This document shows positions 44,765 through 57,254 of a stretch of DNA of 64,000 nucleotides, piece after piece. Under the pieces are notes generated by a model. The model had not been told where the DNA came from. It saw nothing but the letters and a program-made list of their open reading frames with translations, and made no database searches. Position 1 is the stretch's first letter. Each line of letters begins with the position of its first letter. The position numbers were made by a program, and so were the translations under genes. Source of the DNA: Ophioderma brevispina (lineage: Eukaryota > Echinodermata > Ophiuroidea > Amphilepidida > Ophiodermatidae); the NCBI GenBank assembly GCA_023653785.1, contig JAMKCH010011787.1, forward strand, positions 1 to 64,000, read 5' to 3'.

Positions 44765-47700
44765 GGACACCATACAAGGACCATTACATGCAGAGTGACC
44801 TAAATGTGTGCATGTAGGCCTAGGTGGAAACAGTGGCAGAAATGCCAACTTTGGAATTACAACTTTCAGTATTCCAGAGAACAAAAATCAGTATTTGACC
44901 CAAAAAATCAGTATTCGTGCGAATTTGTCAATGTTTGGCCTAAGTCACTTTACGGCCTGTTTGTGGAAAAATGTCAGGTGCAGTGAAGGCTAATTTGGCG
45001 CACAAAAATAAGAGGTTTTTTTTGAGACAGAAATTTATGAAAAAAGTCTAACTTTAAAGGCTCTATAACTTGAAAACTAAGCGACTAGTACAAATGAACT
45101 GCATCGTGAGATTAGAGCTCTTTAATAAGACAGCTTTCCAGAAAAAAATGGGACAGAGCTCCGTCGTCTGTACAGCCCCATTTAAGGAACTGTCGTCAGA
45201 AACTAAGTCCGTATGGAGATTTTTTTGGTTTTTTTAAACTATAACAGGGACTTTCAACGTTGAAAAAACTTTAAAAACAAAAAACGATTATTACTAAAGC
45301 ATACGTGTTTGTAGGTCTATACCTTTGATTTTTTTTACACCATTGCAGTTTTAAATAGTTAATTCAAATAGCTTCAGAGGACATTTTGCATACAGCAGTA
45401 AATCAAACTATGGAAAATGAAGGTGTTGAAATCCGAAAAGTCGGAGGAGAAAAAACATGTCAGAGAGAAACATTTTAACATGACTTTAGAAATGAAATCT
45501 TTCATAATCCATGTCGTTTATTCATTTTGAAGATGTGCCCTCTTTCCTTAACTTACTGTCTGTATTTACTTATTTCTTTATTTTATACACGTTATTTTTA
45601 TTGTAGTAATGCTGACTAGTTCGGAGTTTTGCGGGGAAGAAAACGTCAGTCCGTATTTCGTATCATTTTCCGTACAAATCTACGAAAACTCCGTACTAGT
45701 AGGCATGTCGGCAGCGCGCAAGGGTGTTTGGGGTAATTTTTACTACAGACGCAATGAAAACAGACTCGTACATCAGGCTTTCTGTGGTCGAACAAAATAA
45801 TGTTCACATGGACTGTTCTTTAAATCATGTAGCACTTAATATTTTCCCTAAATCTTGGAACTAATTTGATGTTCCTAGTTAACCGTTTTTAAACCTCAAT
45901 ACTAGATAATTATAAATAAATAAACACCAAAAAACACAATTTCCCCCTTTTTTATTTGTTCATTTATTTACTAATTGAAGGATTATAACATTAATATCCC
46001 CGAAATTACAAAAGAAACTGCTAAGTAAAAAAACATTTCCGTCCGCATGTTGATGTTAGTCTTGTCAGAGAAGAAACAGGAAAATAATGGCAAAAATTAA
46101 CAATCAAATCACAAGGGTAAGACCTCTAGGCCTAAGTTTTATTTTCCTATTCGCCAGTTGATGTTTAGAGATGAGTCGGTTTCGTTATTCCAATACAGGA
46201 TTAATTAACGTCACGCAGTGAGATGCATGTACAAGATTAAATGACGTCATGCAGGGAATTCCTGTTCGGTAACCATCATATACGGAATAGGGGAGGGGAG
46301 ATACGCATTCAACTAATTAAATCTTCGTTCGTATTCACTCATAGTAGGCTAACATTCTTATTGTCCTAAAGATTGTGAGATCTTTTCCGTGTTCACGTTT
46401 CTATCGAGCTCGGTGGAACTAGTAAAATTGCGTACCCCTCCCTTCCGATATTACCAAACTGTGGAGCGGTGCTTTTTGACACTTGCGAGCTAACCCTGGC
46501 CCATGTTCAACCTCTCATAGGAGTATTATAACTTACTAGGGGGCCTATGAACAAGGGCATTTCAGTTTGTTGTACTATATACGGGTGGAAAAGATTGATA
46601 CCTGCAAAACCTTCTTCCCCTTTGTAAAAAAACCGGGGAATCCCCAGGTGACGTAATCGGAAATCCTACAACACATCCACGGCTTTGAGAAAAATTACGA
46701 TGTTGCGTTCGTGATTTTTCGAGGACGTAGGCTACATGATGCTGATTTTGTATAAACAAAAAGCAGTTTCTGGGTTCTCATATAGAACAGTAGAACTTTG
46801 TCGGGACTGCTAGTTACTACCTCACCAATTTTTTTCTCTAAAGCCTGGTTTCTATTGCCTTACGTGTGTCTATCCACGGGCCACGGGGCTGTTATGGTAA
46901 TTAGTTTTTGCCTATTGTAATCACATGTGCCAAGCATGGAAAAGGGGAGTGGCCCAACATTAAGCACGGTTTTCTAGTCGCCGGTAAACGCAGGGCAGCC
47001 CGTTAATTGTATACATGAGGAGTGGCGTGATGTTGATCAATTGTAGGATTTAAAAATGAGCCCAATTTGGTGTATTTCGACACTAGCAAACGACAAGACC
47101 CGATGAATGGAAGAAGAAAATATTAGGCTATTGGATTTAAACTAAATCTTGACGGGTCCGCGGCCAGGATTTCGTTAGTCTGTTTATTAATTGAGGTCCC
47201 ATGATATTGTAACCGTTCTTTCAATACGCACTCATGTATCTCTGGTGGGTAGCAACCAAGCGTATACTATGCAAATGTAACAGGCAGGTATTGAAAGGAT
47301 TGACTAAATTCGATAAAAGGGCGAGGTGTAAGCCTATGGTTGTGTATTTTATAAGATGACCAAGAACAAAAATATGTATCTTGCAAACCTCCAATTGCGT
47401 AAAATAGCCATGACATATAGTAGGTTTAAATAAGTTTAATAGAATATCATTTGCATAGACTCGATCCGGTGAAACAAGTTTTATTCGACGCTGTTGCTTA
47501 CCAGGGAAGGTTGGTTTCATGGTGTCGATTAACCATATTCCACCCCTTGTAGTTCCATACCAATAATTGCACTCTGGTAGTCATTAACATTTAAGTTTGC
47601 GTTAAAATTAAACTACACTACACGGGGGTTAACTCAAAACAATTATTAAAAAATGGAAGCCATTCTGACATTTTAAAAAAAGCATCGCGATGTTAAATCA

Positions 47701-50265
47701 AGGAGATACGAGTACTGACTGTGATCAAAAAATAAGTTGTTTTTTCTTGAAGCTCAATTTGAGCAGCCGATTCTGTCTTACCTAACACATTTCAACTCTC
47801 TTATGCACACACAAAAAAAAAAAAACCTTGAGCGCAATGGTTGCTGCCGGGAGAGGTCCTTTATCCAGAACAACAACACTGCACCGTGAGGCCTGCAGTT
47901 CCTTTCATGAATATTCAACTGCTGGTACCCTATCTGTTTGCAGGAGGGTGCCAGTGGTGGGCATGCCAACAAAGGAAACAGTCGAAGAGCTGGCAGGTTG
48001 CGCAGGCAACATCCCTGATGGTCGTTCACATGACACATTCATTAGAAATAAAATGACAACTAAAATCTTATAAACTTCAAATATAAAACTAAAAGAAACT
48101 TATTAAACAATAAGCTTACAATAAAAAAAAACTAACAAAATATACACAAGTCCAAAAAGAAACGCTTGACAACGCATCGCACTGGAACCCGGCAATCCCA
48201 TCATGTCCAGTTGAATTACATGGTTATTTTCACATTCGTAACCCGACCTTTACAAACTAGAGGGATGAAAAAGAGTCGATCATGCCCGGGATCTGGACGT
48301 CGGATGCTAACAGCCTGAGGCCGAAACACACCAGTACAAATACAAAGAAGACAATCGCCACAAACTCCCCTCCGAAAAAAAAATCCGGCCCAAAACACTT
48401 CACAATAATAATACATATCTAACAAACTAAACTATTAAAGAAATAAAACAATACAACTACAATTTCACAAAAACATGGAACCCAAACCCCGAATTAACCC
48501 TCCTGAATATTGCCGACTCCACTTTATAAATCCACCTAGCTCACCTAACACAACTTGGTATACCCCCTATATATGATATTTATTGGACATATTTATTTAC
48601 ACACACCTGCTGCAACTTCATACGGACTATGCGGATGCATCCGTGAACGCATGGAAATTGTACGTAAACGATACACAACATACACAGTGGCATCAGTGCC
48701 TGATTTCTGATTCTTTGCTTCGTGCTGTGATTTGAGTGTATATTTTATCTAGGTTTCCGCTATAAAAAAATCGAGCTTCGACGGCCGGCGGTGCGCTATT
48801 AAACCAAACAAATACGTGAGTATTGACTCTGGTATCTTGGGTACGGGGTTACACATGCCGGACAAACACAAAAACAAACGGGAAAATAACACACTTCGAG
48901 GCCGATTTGGTTACGAACGAATTTCATTCAGCTTGAAGAGCATATCCCACACTTTCACACAAAAACAATTTGGAAACAAATCTGCTCATCAAGGGCAAGG
49001 AGATAGGCCTAGACGTTTAGCACGATCTGCCGAAATCGGTACGATTATTAGATTAGCTTCACTCATGAAGCTAAAAAGATTGATAAGATGGCCAGTGTAC
49101 ATTGAACAACAGTTGAAGAGTTAATTTATACATTAAACAGCTATTCTAGACCTCCACATTGTCATCTTATTACAGGCTATTAACAGTTTCAATCCACTAG
49201 AAAGTACAACATTCAATATCCCACACATTATGTTCAAAACAATGTGACCAATTTTACTGAATCTACTTGTATGCCTATTACTTCAAGGAGGGAACTCGCA
49301 CTGTAGATGTGGCATAGTACCCTATATAATAGGCCTCGAAAATTAAAAGGTTACCACTTGATTATAAGAATAGCTGCAACATCTACCTGCACACTGGAAA
49401 TAAATAACAGTCCGGTTGATCTAAAAAACATGACCTAAGACTAGGCTGGTTTGTACTCATTTATGAGTATATCATGATGATTTAGATTTAGAAACTTGGC
49501 TATGGAAAAAAAAAATGCAAAATTCGAACTTTTTGGCAAATGAAAAATTGTGAACTCAGTATTTAGTAGTCATCTGCAGACCCAAAGGGTGGATTAAGGG
49601 TGATTATGCAGTAAGCAATATAAAGATGCACATTCAAATTTTAAAAAAAATTGAGGGGCACTCTTCTTGAACCAAGGTCTCACTCTTGCCTTGTACATAT
49701 ACACAACAATTGAAATGAAATAATATATATTTGAAAACAATGCTAAATTGTAGGAATACAATTAGTAGACAAATTATCCATTTCAGTCTGTGTAGTCATC
49801 ACACAATAAATCAGTATCAATAAAATCTGCGTAATAAAAAACAACTACTTCAAGTCATAAAATATTTCCATTTTGTAGATGCGTATTTCTGTGTACTGTA
49901 AGACAAGCAAATGTGGGTGCCTGCATAGTGCAATTCCATATATATCAAGACTAGCAACTGGATAACGATGCTGAAACATTCAATATTGATTTGGGAACGC
50001 TTTCAATACAGCTTTCTTTCACGGAATTCATCCGATTAGATTTTTACTTTCAGTGTGACAGTTGTGCTTTTCCAGGGCATGATAAAAATTACAACATCTT
50101 GAATGTCACACACAAATATGTCATTTAAAACAGAATACATACATACTTGATTAGATAATTAATCAGTAATAGGATGCAATTGTATGTAAATGAACTAGAT
50201 GATTTTTACCTAATGCAGAGACTTCACTATATTAACCCTTTGCAACCTGATTTAAAGGGCCATTT
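44765..50265. other. No recognisable gene
   Basis: Only short unsupported frames are seen (for example 45609-45800 and 48816-49124, plus). A pair of similar blocks near 46200-46255 each contain GATTAA..(A/G)ACGTCA(C/T)GCAG, the second with a perfect TGACGTCA (CRE-type palindrome). Confidence 0.45.
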
Positions 50266-50269
50266 CGTG

Positions 50270-50650
50270 ATCCACAACCTCGTCCCCCGACTTGACCTCA
50301 AAAAAGGTTGAGATTTTTATATTATCTGAACCGTAGCCTTAGTAATCCATGTGCTACTCACTTAAGTGTAACTTTGGTCAATCGTAAGAAATTTGCAATT
50401 TTTATATTTCGTCCATCAACAGACAGATATTTGCCACAGTAGCTTGGGACCGTGGGAAACAAGCAATGGCTCATAAAACAAAACCGCAAGATCAGGATCC
50501 AACTCAATTTGTTGAATAAGCTTTTCTCAGGATATCTAGGAACAATGAATAACACAGGAGAAAGTGCTGAAATTAAATGCAACGTAAGTGTTGGAACTTT
50601 AATTGCTACTTTGAGAACAAAATTGCATAAAAAAGACGGCATTATCCGGA
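50270..50650 (+). repeat. Dispersed repeat, copy B (inverted relative to copy A)
   Basis: CCCCCGACTTGACCTCAAAA, CTGAACCGTAGCCTTAGTAA, GGGACCGTGGGAAACAAGCA and AATAAGCTTTTCTCAGGATATC mirror copy A about 12 kb away. The edge AAAGGGCCATTTCGTGATCC may be an element terminus. Reading frames on both strands of this region are repeat-borne. Confidence 0.8.
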
Positions 50651-50659
50651 AACCATAAC

Positions 50660-53600
50660 CTTTTTTCGCTTATACAGAAAAACACATTATTCAGTACCAT
50701 GGCTCCTGGTAGTTCTGATAATATACCGATAGCTCCACTTGTCGCACCCACTGTTATCACATCATCATGTCCTATACGTCAGTGTGTGTATACTCACTTA
50801 TTATTTCAGCTGATCGTAAGTGACACTAATCGTGTATTCCTGGAAAAAGGCAATATTGACGCAGTTTGACAACTGTGGTTTCAGGTATATGAAGCATCTT
50901 ATACTACAGTATTTCCTCCAATCTCCTTTTTAAGAAATATGTATATTTCCAATAAAATTGTGAGGCCAAAAAAAAAAAAGTTTTAGTTTTATGGGCACTG
51001 ATAGACGTGAATTTGGCATTTTTGCAATTTGTGTCAGGGGATTTGTAAGCGGGAATATCATTAATTTCCTGAAATCTGGCCTTGCCCCAGCGCTGAAACT
51101 TTTATGCAAAGGAATCATCAAAACAAAAAGGTACAAAGGTGAATATCCCCATCAAAAAAAAATGGTCGTTTTAATACGAAATAACTCATCCAGTCATTAA
51201 AAGTGTTACCTCCCCCAAAAAAAATACATTTCTGCGGATTTTTTATTATGGACAAAGGACACGCCGGATAAGGACAGAAGGAGGCCCTATATAATAATAA
51301 TAGTTAATTTCACCATCAAGTTTGAGTTGGTGGTTTGAACCTACAGTAACATGTACGCAATGGTTGTTATCCCCAAAATAATTGTATCAAGAAAAATGGA
51401 AAAGTCTGAGAAACTTCAGGGGGCATGCTCTCTGGAAAAAGGAAAGCTAAGGAGTATTCTCCATTCCAGACCATATACTTAATGAGGAAAACAGGAAGAG
51501 GTGCATAGCTGCCCTTGGTATGGAGCGTGTAATGACGTAGACACGCCTTTATCCTTCATAAGATTACAAGAGAAGAGACGCACGAGGCAGCCCTTTATAA
51601 CAATACCCAAATTCCAATTAGGCTTAGCTACTGAGAATTTGGATTATTATAACTCTCTTCACACAAAGCAGACTCTGGAATACAACACATATGGCCCACA
51701 TTAAAGCATGGCCCATGGCCACAGCGCTATTGATATTATGAGCAAGCTAGCTAGCACTATGGAAGATAATAAAAACAATTCCCATGGTAAAGTTCAATAG
51801 CTTTCATTCACCGTGGTATGAGCAACTCACATCACCTTGTAATTAGTATGATTGATGAACCCCAGGGGCAGCGTGCGCAGCTGTTGTAACATGTATCCAT
51901 CCACGGCTACTGAAATGAGATTTGGTCGATTAGGGCAGGCCCTTCCACATAGGATGTGGTATGAGATTAGTCAGAGGTTGTTGGTTTATGGCAATCCATT
52001 TAGTGTAGCCCCCAGAAAACAAAAATGCCAAAATGAGGCCTCCCCCCCACGAACCAGAATGCCCCTATATATATGTTGCTAAATATCTACACACATCCTT
52101 GCACAGCGGCATTGTGGTTCTTGGGGGGGAAAGGGTTCGATTTGGAAATTTCAATACCCATTGAAGCCTGTATGATAATTTACATAAAACCGACTTTTGG
52201 GAATTTATGTAAAGTTGGATTTTGATAAAACGGCAAAAATTAAACTTTGAACCATGTCCCTTTAAAATGAGGAACGTCAAGTTCATTCTGCCCTCATGAA
52301 AAACTATAGAGGGCGTATCCTCCATTCCTATCCGGCGATGTCCTTTTGGGAAGTCTTGTCCCTGTGGGCCTAAAAATTTTCTTTCTTTCTTTTATAGGTC
52401 TTAAATAGAGAAATTAGCCAAAGTTTTAAAACATCCCTGACATCCTTGCTCCATACATCCTTAAAGGGGACAATAGGTCAAGATTTTTTTCAAGCTCCGT
52501 TTGACTTACATTCATAAAAATATATGTAAATACATCAAGAATTCCCCAAAAAATAATACAATTTGATGTAAAATGAACCAAATAGAGGCATTTTAATTTT
52601 TGCTTTTTGACATACGAAGAAAACGGGCGGGATTTTTCGCCACAGCTTCATTGATCAAAAGCCCCCAATTTTGCTCTCCTTGTGACGGCAAAGTGATGAC
52701 CAAAAACATCGTGTTTGTTTACTCGAATTGTGTTGCCGACACTGTAATATTGATGATTGTGGATTAATGGAAAGTATAATAAAAATTTGACAATAAGTGA
52801 CAGAATGATCTATTTGGTTCAGTTCGTTGTGTTTAATTATTATTGATTATAAAACCACGATCGCAGTTATAGGAAAGTTGGAAACACTGAGATATGATGG
52901 TACACGACGTAAATTATGGATGGTCATCACTTTGACGTCACCATTTTGCCTGCGATGTGGATTTGTCGGAACCGTTTTCGAGTAAGCTATTGGGCGGAAA
53001 ATTTAAAAAGGGGCAAACTCAACAAAATGTGGACAATTTCAACTATTGAGTCTATGAATCTATGGTACTTAACTTAAGCTTCCATCCATGACCAAATTTT
53101 CAAATTATTCAGAAACTGGACATATTTCCTTAAACTTCCACATGATTCTGACGCATGCAAAGAAAATGAGAAATGATGAGTCTGGGCTTTGACGTCAAGC
53201 CATCATTTTATCATCGGACACGCTCAGTGGGCCTTGTCAGTCTTGTAGTGCACTTTTGCTTTACAATAACCCCAAGAGTAGACTGACCAAAATAGCTGCT
53301 TGAAACTTATTATTTGTTTAGCTCGCATTGTGGGTAAGAGTTGTTGTTAGGGATGAAGAGAGCTAGAGCTAAATATTTGAAAGCGCATTTGAACTGTCAA
53401 ATAATTTGAATAAAATGTAATTAGCCAATCAGGAATTGCGTTACGAAAGGGGTAGGGATAGGGGGTTAAGGCTTTATTGCTACCAGCAATTTATGAAAAT
53501 TGGTTATGAGTAGAGTTGTTCAAAAGCAAAATTGATTTGATTAAAAAGAATGGTGAACATTATTGTTTCTGCATGACTTACCTTCTGGAATCAAATTTCA

Positions 53601-55690
53601 ATAACTGTTAGCCCGGTTCATAATGGATCACGTGTGGACCCAAGCCATTGCAGCCTGTATAGCATTTTATGGGGGTTTCATTCACTAATTAGAATTGATT
53701 TGGTAACTGAAATATTAAAAAAAGACATGTGAAACTGTTTAATGTAATAGAATTAAATTATCATGGGAATGGAGACTAAGAATAAAGTTTTTGTTTCCAG
53801 AACAAATGTAAGGTTGTCAGTATTAAAGGTCCATGGCCTGATCACTGAGTATCCTTGGCCCAGAAACCCGTTTATTGTCGTCATCAAAATTTTGAAGTCT
53901 GAAGAAAGCTACCACGTTTTTTTTTCCCTGTGAAATCTTAGGCTAAGAGAGGTTTAGTTTAGGTGTTATGAGGCGAAAATGGGCCTTCTTTTTGGTCGAC
54001 CAATTAATATTGCACAAGTACTCTATAGGCTTCAAAATCACCTTTTTAGGTAGCTCTCACATTCAAAACGTACTGAGATATCAGTCGAAACTGAACTATG
54101 ACCTTTAAGTGTTGGCTCTAAACGGTGAAGGGATGAACTATATGAACATGTAACTAACTGTGCAATATTTCCCCCTGGATGTACTTTGATTCACCCTTTG
54201 AAAAATTTGCATTTTGCAGGTAGAGCCTCAAACTGGAATTGAAACTGAAGCTGTTTGCATAACAATGCATTTAAAAATATTGTAAGGTTAATGCATTGTT
54301 ATGCAATGCCTTCATTTATTCAAATGCCAGTGGTGCATAACAATTCATTCACCTCTTGTAAGGTTATGGTTTTGTTTAGAGAGAATTAAATGTGTGTAAA
54401 TCCTCTTAAAGAGGACCACTGCGCACATTGAAAAATAGTGCGCCTCAGATTTTTCAAAATCGATATTTTTGCAGGGTTGTAAAGCTTTTGTATACAAAGC
54501 CCTCACCCGAAACGATTAAGACCAAATGCTTCTTATGGGAAACAGAAAGATTTATAATTAAACGTTGCCAGCGACGCTAAATTCAGCAGACGAACAAAAT
54601 GGCGTTTACACAAGAACACGCACTACGTATGCATGTTTCTCACGTGTATGACACTGTTGACCGGTCTATAACTATGTGGTTTTAAATCAGTGAGTACGAG
54701 TCAGATATTCATGTAATATACAATTTGTTGATAAAGTTATGGAAACTTAAAGTTGGCCTATAAATACCGGGATGTCTTTATCCTCATCAATGTCCCTATC
54801 TGTTTTGGGGTATGTTATTTTTATGTGTAAAATATATTTTGTTCTTCCACTGGGCCTAAACTACCATTTCAGAGCAATTGAAGAAATTTAATATTTGTGA
54901 AAAAGTGCCAGTGACCTTATCCATATTGCTGCCAGTTCGAGACTCCATGCAAATGGCGAAAGCGTGCAAAGACCTAATCTCGATCATCCTCGGTATCTAC
55001 ATTCTTAATGAATAAGCAATATTATTTCAGGAATTTCAACATGGGTGTATTCAAGGTTGGACAATATCCTAGCAGATTTACAAAACATTTAGCACCATAT
55101 AGCATAGAAAAATAATGCGCCGCATGGCATTGCATACCTCCATGTAAATGAAATTACATATATCACAGGATTATTGCTTCTTCTGTCTAAAGCACTGTAT
55201 CATTTAATTTATGTAAAGACATGTATTAAAAATATTACCTTTATTTTGCCCAAAATATCAAAATTGATTTTGAGTCATCTTGACTTTGAGAAAGAATTTG
55301 TCATTTTAAATTACCACCCTTTCACCTGATTAATTCTTTCCCAACATAATGTGTCATTTTCTTATACACGAAGCAGATAGTAATTACTTTAGAAAATGGC
55401 CATTTGGTGTAGAGCATGATTACTTACAAGCCACTGAAACTAAACGCAGCTGAAAAGTGAAAAGGTCTAACAGACCATGCAAGGCAACAATATCATGGAT
55501 TCCCACGTATGAAGTGGGAACACGCACACAGGTCACACAAACTTGACTCTATAGATTCCCAGATTTTTCCATGATACCTCATATGGTAGAAGACTAAAAA
55601 ATAAAAAGTTACTTCAGACAGAGATAAAAATTTTAATCTTCAGCTAGATAACATTTTACACTGATAAAAAGAGAAAGATACAATACAAGT
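50660..55690. other. No recognisable gene
   Basis: AT-rich sequence with dispersed short frames. A segment at about 50700-50800 opens MAPGSSDNIPIAPLVAPTVI but lacks a good donor. A TTAAAGGTCCATGG terminus-like motif is at about 53825. Confidence 0.45.
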
Positions 55691-55696
55691 GTGTCT

Positions 55697-56045
55697 TGAA
55701 CCCTAACGCGGCCGAGAGGAAATTAGAGGCAACGAAAACGTGTACCGGTCGGAAAATGCTTGTCGTTGCATCTGGCCGTCAACAACTATTTTGGTCGACG
55801 CAAAGACTCTATTGCGATCATGGATTTGGGCCGTTTTACCGGAAAATGAGCGATGTTTTGAGTTGCACATGGGCAGTATTCCCGGAAAAAAGAGGCGATG
55901 TTTTGCGTTGCATGGGCGTCTTCCCGGAAATGACGCGATGTGTTTCGTTGCAATTGGGCCAGGTTATTGACCGGAAATGATGCGATGCTTTCGCTGGCAT
56001 TGGGACGTCTCGCCCGCAGAGGCGCATGCTTTTCATCGACAAATG
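55697..56045 (-). repeat. Hairpin-unit minisatellite, array 2 (inverse orientation)
   Basis: It begins AACCCTAACGCGGCCGAGAGG, the inverse of the end of array 1, then GTACCGGTC.GAAAATGC and GGCCGTCAACAACTATTTT in the same order as the inverse of array 1. Degenerate units follow with GCGATGTTTT..GTTGCAT.GGGC.GTCTTCCCGGAAA. Units are more diverged than in array 1. Frames read through it are not genes. Confidence 0.82.
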
Positions 56046-56261
56046 CCCCTAGACAATTTCGAGTTCAGATGGTGATAGCGCCAACCATTTTTCGATAAGC
56101 TATTGAGGTTTAAAAATATGCATAAAAACGCTATTCATGACGTAAACCGGAGGCATGACGTATCGTAATAACGCCACGCACGACTATGATTTAGCGGAAT
56201 AGACGGCCACTCACTACTGGCCAACTATAAGCTACAAATTTCATGAAGATCCCAGGGTGTC

Positions 56262-56292
56262 CATTATTATTTATTTATTTATTTATTTATTA
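56262..56292. repeat. (ATTT)n microsatellite
   Basis: About 30 bp of ATTT repeats between the two parts of hairpin-unit array 2. Confidence 0.9.
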
Positions 56293-56299
56293 TGTACAT

Positions 56300-56660
56300 G
56301 TTTTTTATGCATTTTCACGCGATGTTTTCTCGTTGCCAACATGAGGCCGTACTTTCCCCCGGATTCAAAATGACGCAGTGTTTTTCGTTGCACCTGGGCC
56401 GTCTTCCCGGTAAAAGGCGCCGATGTTTTTCTTTGGCATTTGGGGTCTTCGGGAAAATGGCGCGATTGGTTTCGTTGTCATATGGGCAGTTATTGACTTT
56501 ACGATCTAATTCCTGTGCGGGAAAGACGGCCGAGACATGCAATGAAACGCAAGCTTTGGCTCTCGTTGCTCTGCGGGGCCGTTAAAAATAAAAATAGATT
56601 GCTTTCCTTGATTTGGGGCCGTCGGCCGTCCAAAACGACCGGGTCCTGGTTAGGGTTAGT
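56300..56660 (-). repeat. Hairpin-unit minisatellite, array 2 continuation
   Basis: Further diverged units (CGATGTTTTTC, TTGCACCTGGGCCGTCTTCC, GGCGCGATTGGTTTCGTTG) resume after an unrelated 250-bp stretch containing (ATTT)n. The block ends GGTCCTGGTTAGGGTTAG, inverse in sense to the AACCCTAAC opening at 55697, so the whole 0.96-kb region has short inverted ends. Confidence 0.7.
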
Positions 56661-56699
56661 AGACAGTATCATTCACACTCAAAACAGAGGATGCCAATT

Positions 56700-57250
56700 A
56701 AATTAAAGTACTATCGTCAGTAGGACAGCAATGATCACCCATAAGGCAGATCACACTACAAAAAAATGTTATCTTCGTGACAGCAGGGCCTCTACTCATA
56801 AGGCAGATCACACTACATACAAAAGTTAATCTTCAGTAGACAGCATTGCTATACTCATAGCAGATCACACACAACAAAACTGTTTCTTCAGTAGACAGCC
56901 ATTGCTATACTCATAAGGCGATCAAACTAACAAAACTGTTATATTCCGTTAGGACACCAGTGCTGATACATATAAGCAGATCACATAAAATACAATAATG
57001 TTATCTTCAGAGACAGATGCTATAATATAAGCAGATACACTACAACAAAAATGTGATCTCAGTAGATAGCATTGCTATACTCAAAAAGGCAGATCCCCAC
57101 ACTACAACAAAAATGTGATCTTCAGTAGATAAGCATTGCTCCGTCATAAGGCAGATCAACTACAAACAAAAATGTTATCTTCAGTAGATAGCAAATTTCT
57201 TTGATGAACTAAACATATAACCAAATGCAAGCTTGAGTAGGACAGCATTG
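56700..57250 (+). repeat. Satellite of about 60-bp units
   Basis: Roughly nine degenerate units contain TCAGTAGACAGCATTGCTATACTC, ATAAGGCAGATCACACTACA and ACAAAAATGTTATCT in that order (given in blocks). Many small indels separate the units. It directly follows the end of hairpin-unit array 2. Confidence 0.85.
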
Positions 57251-57254
57251 TTAA

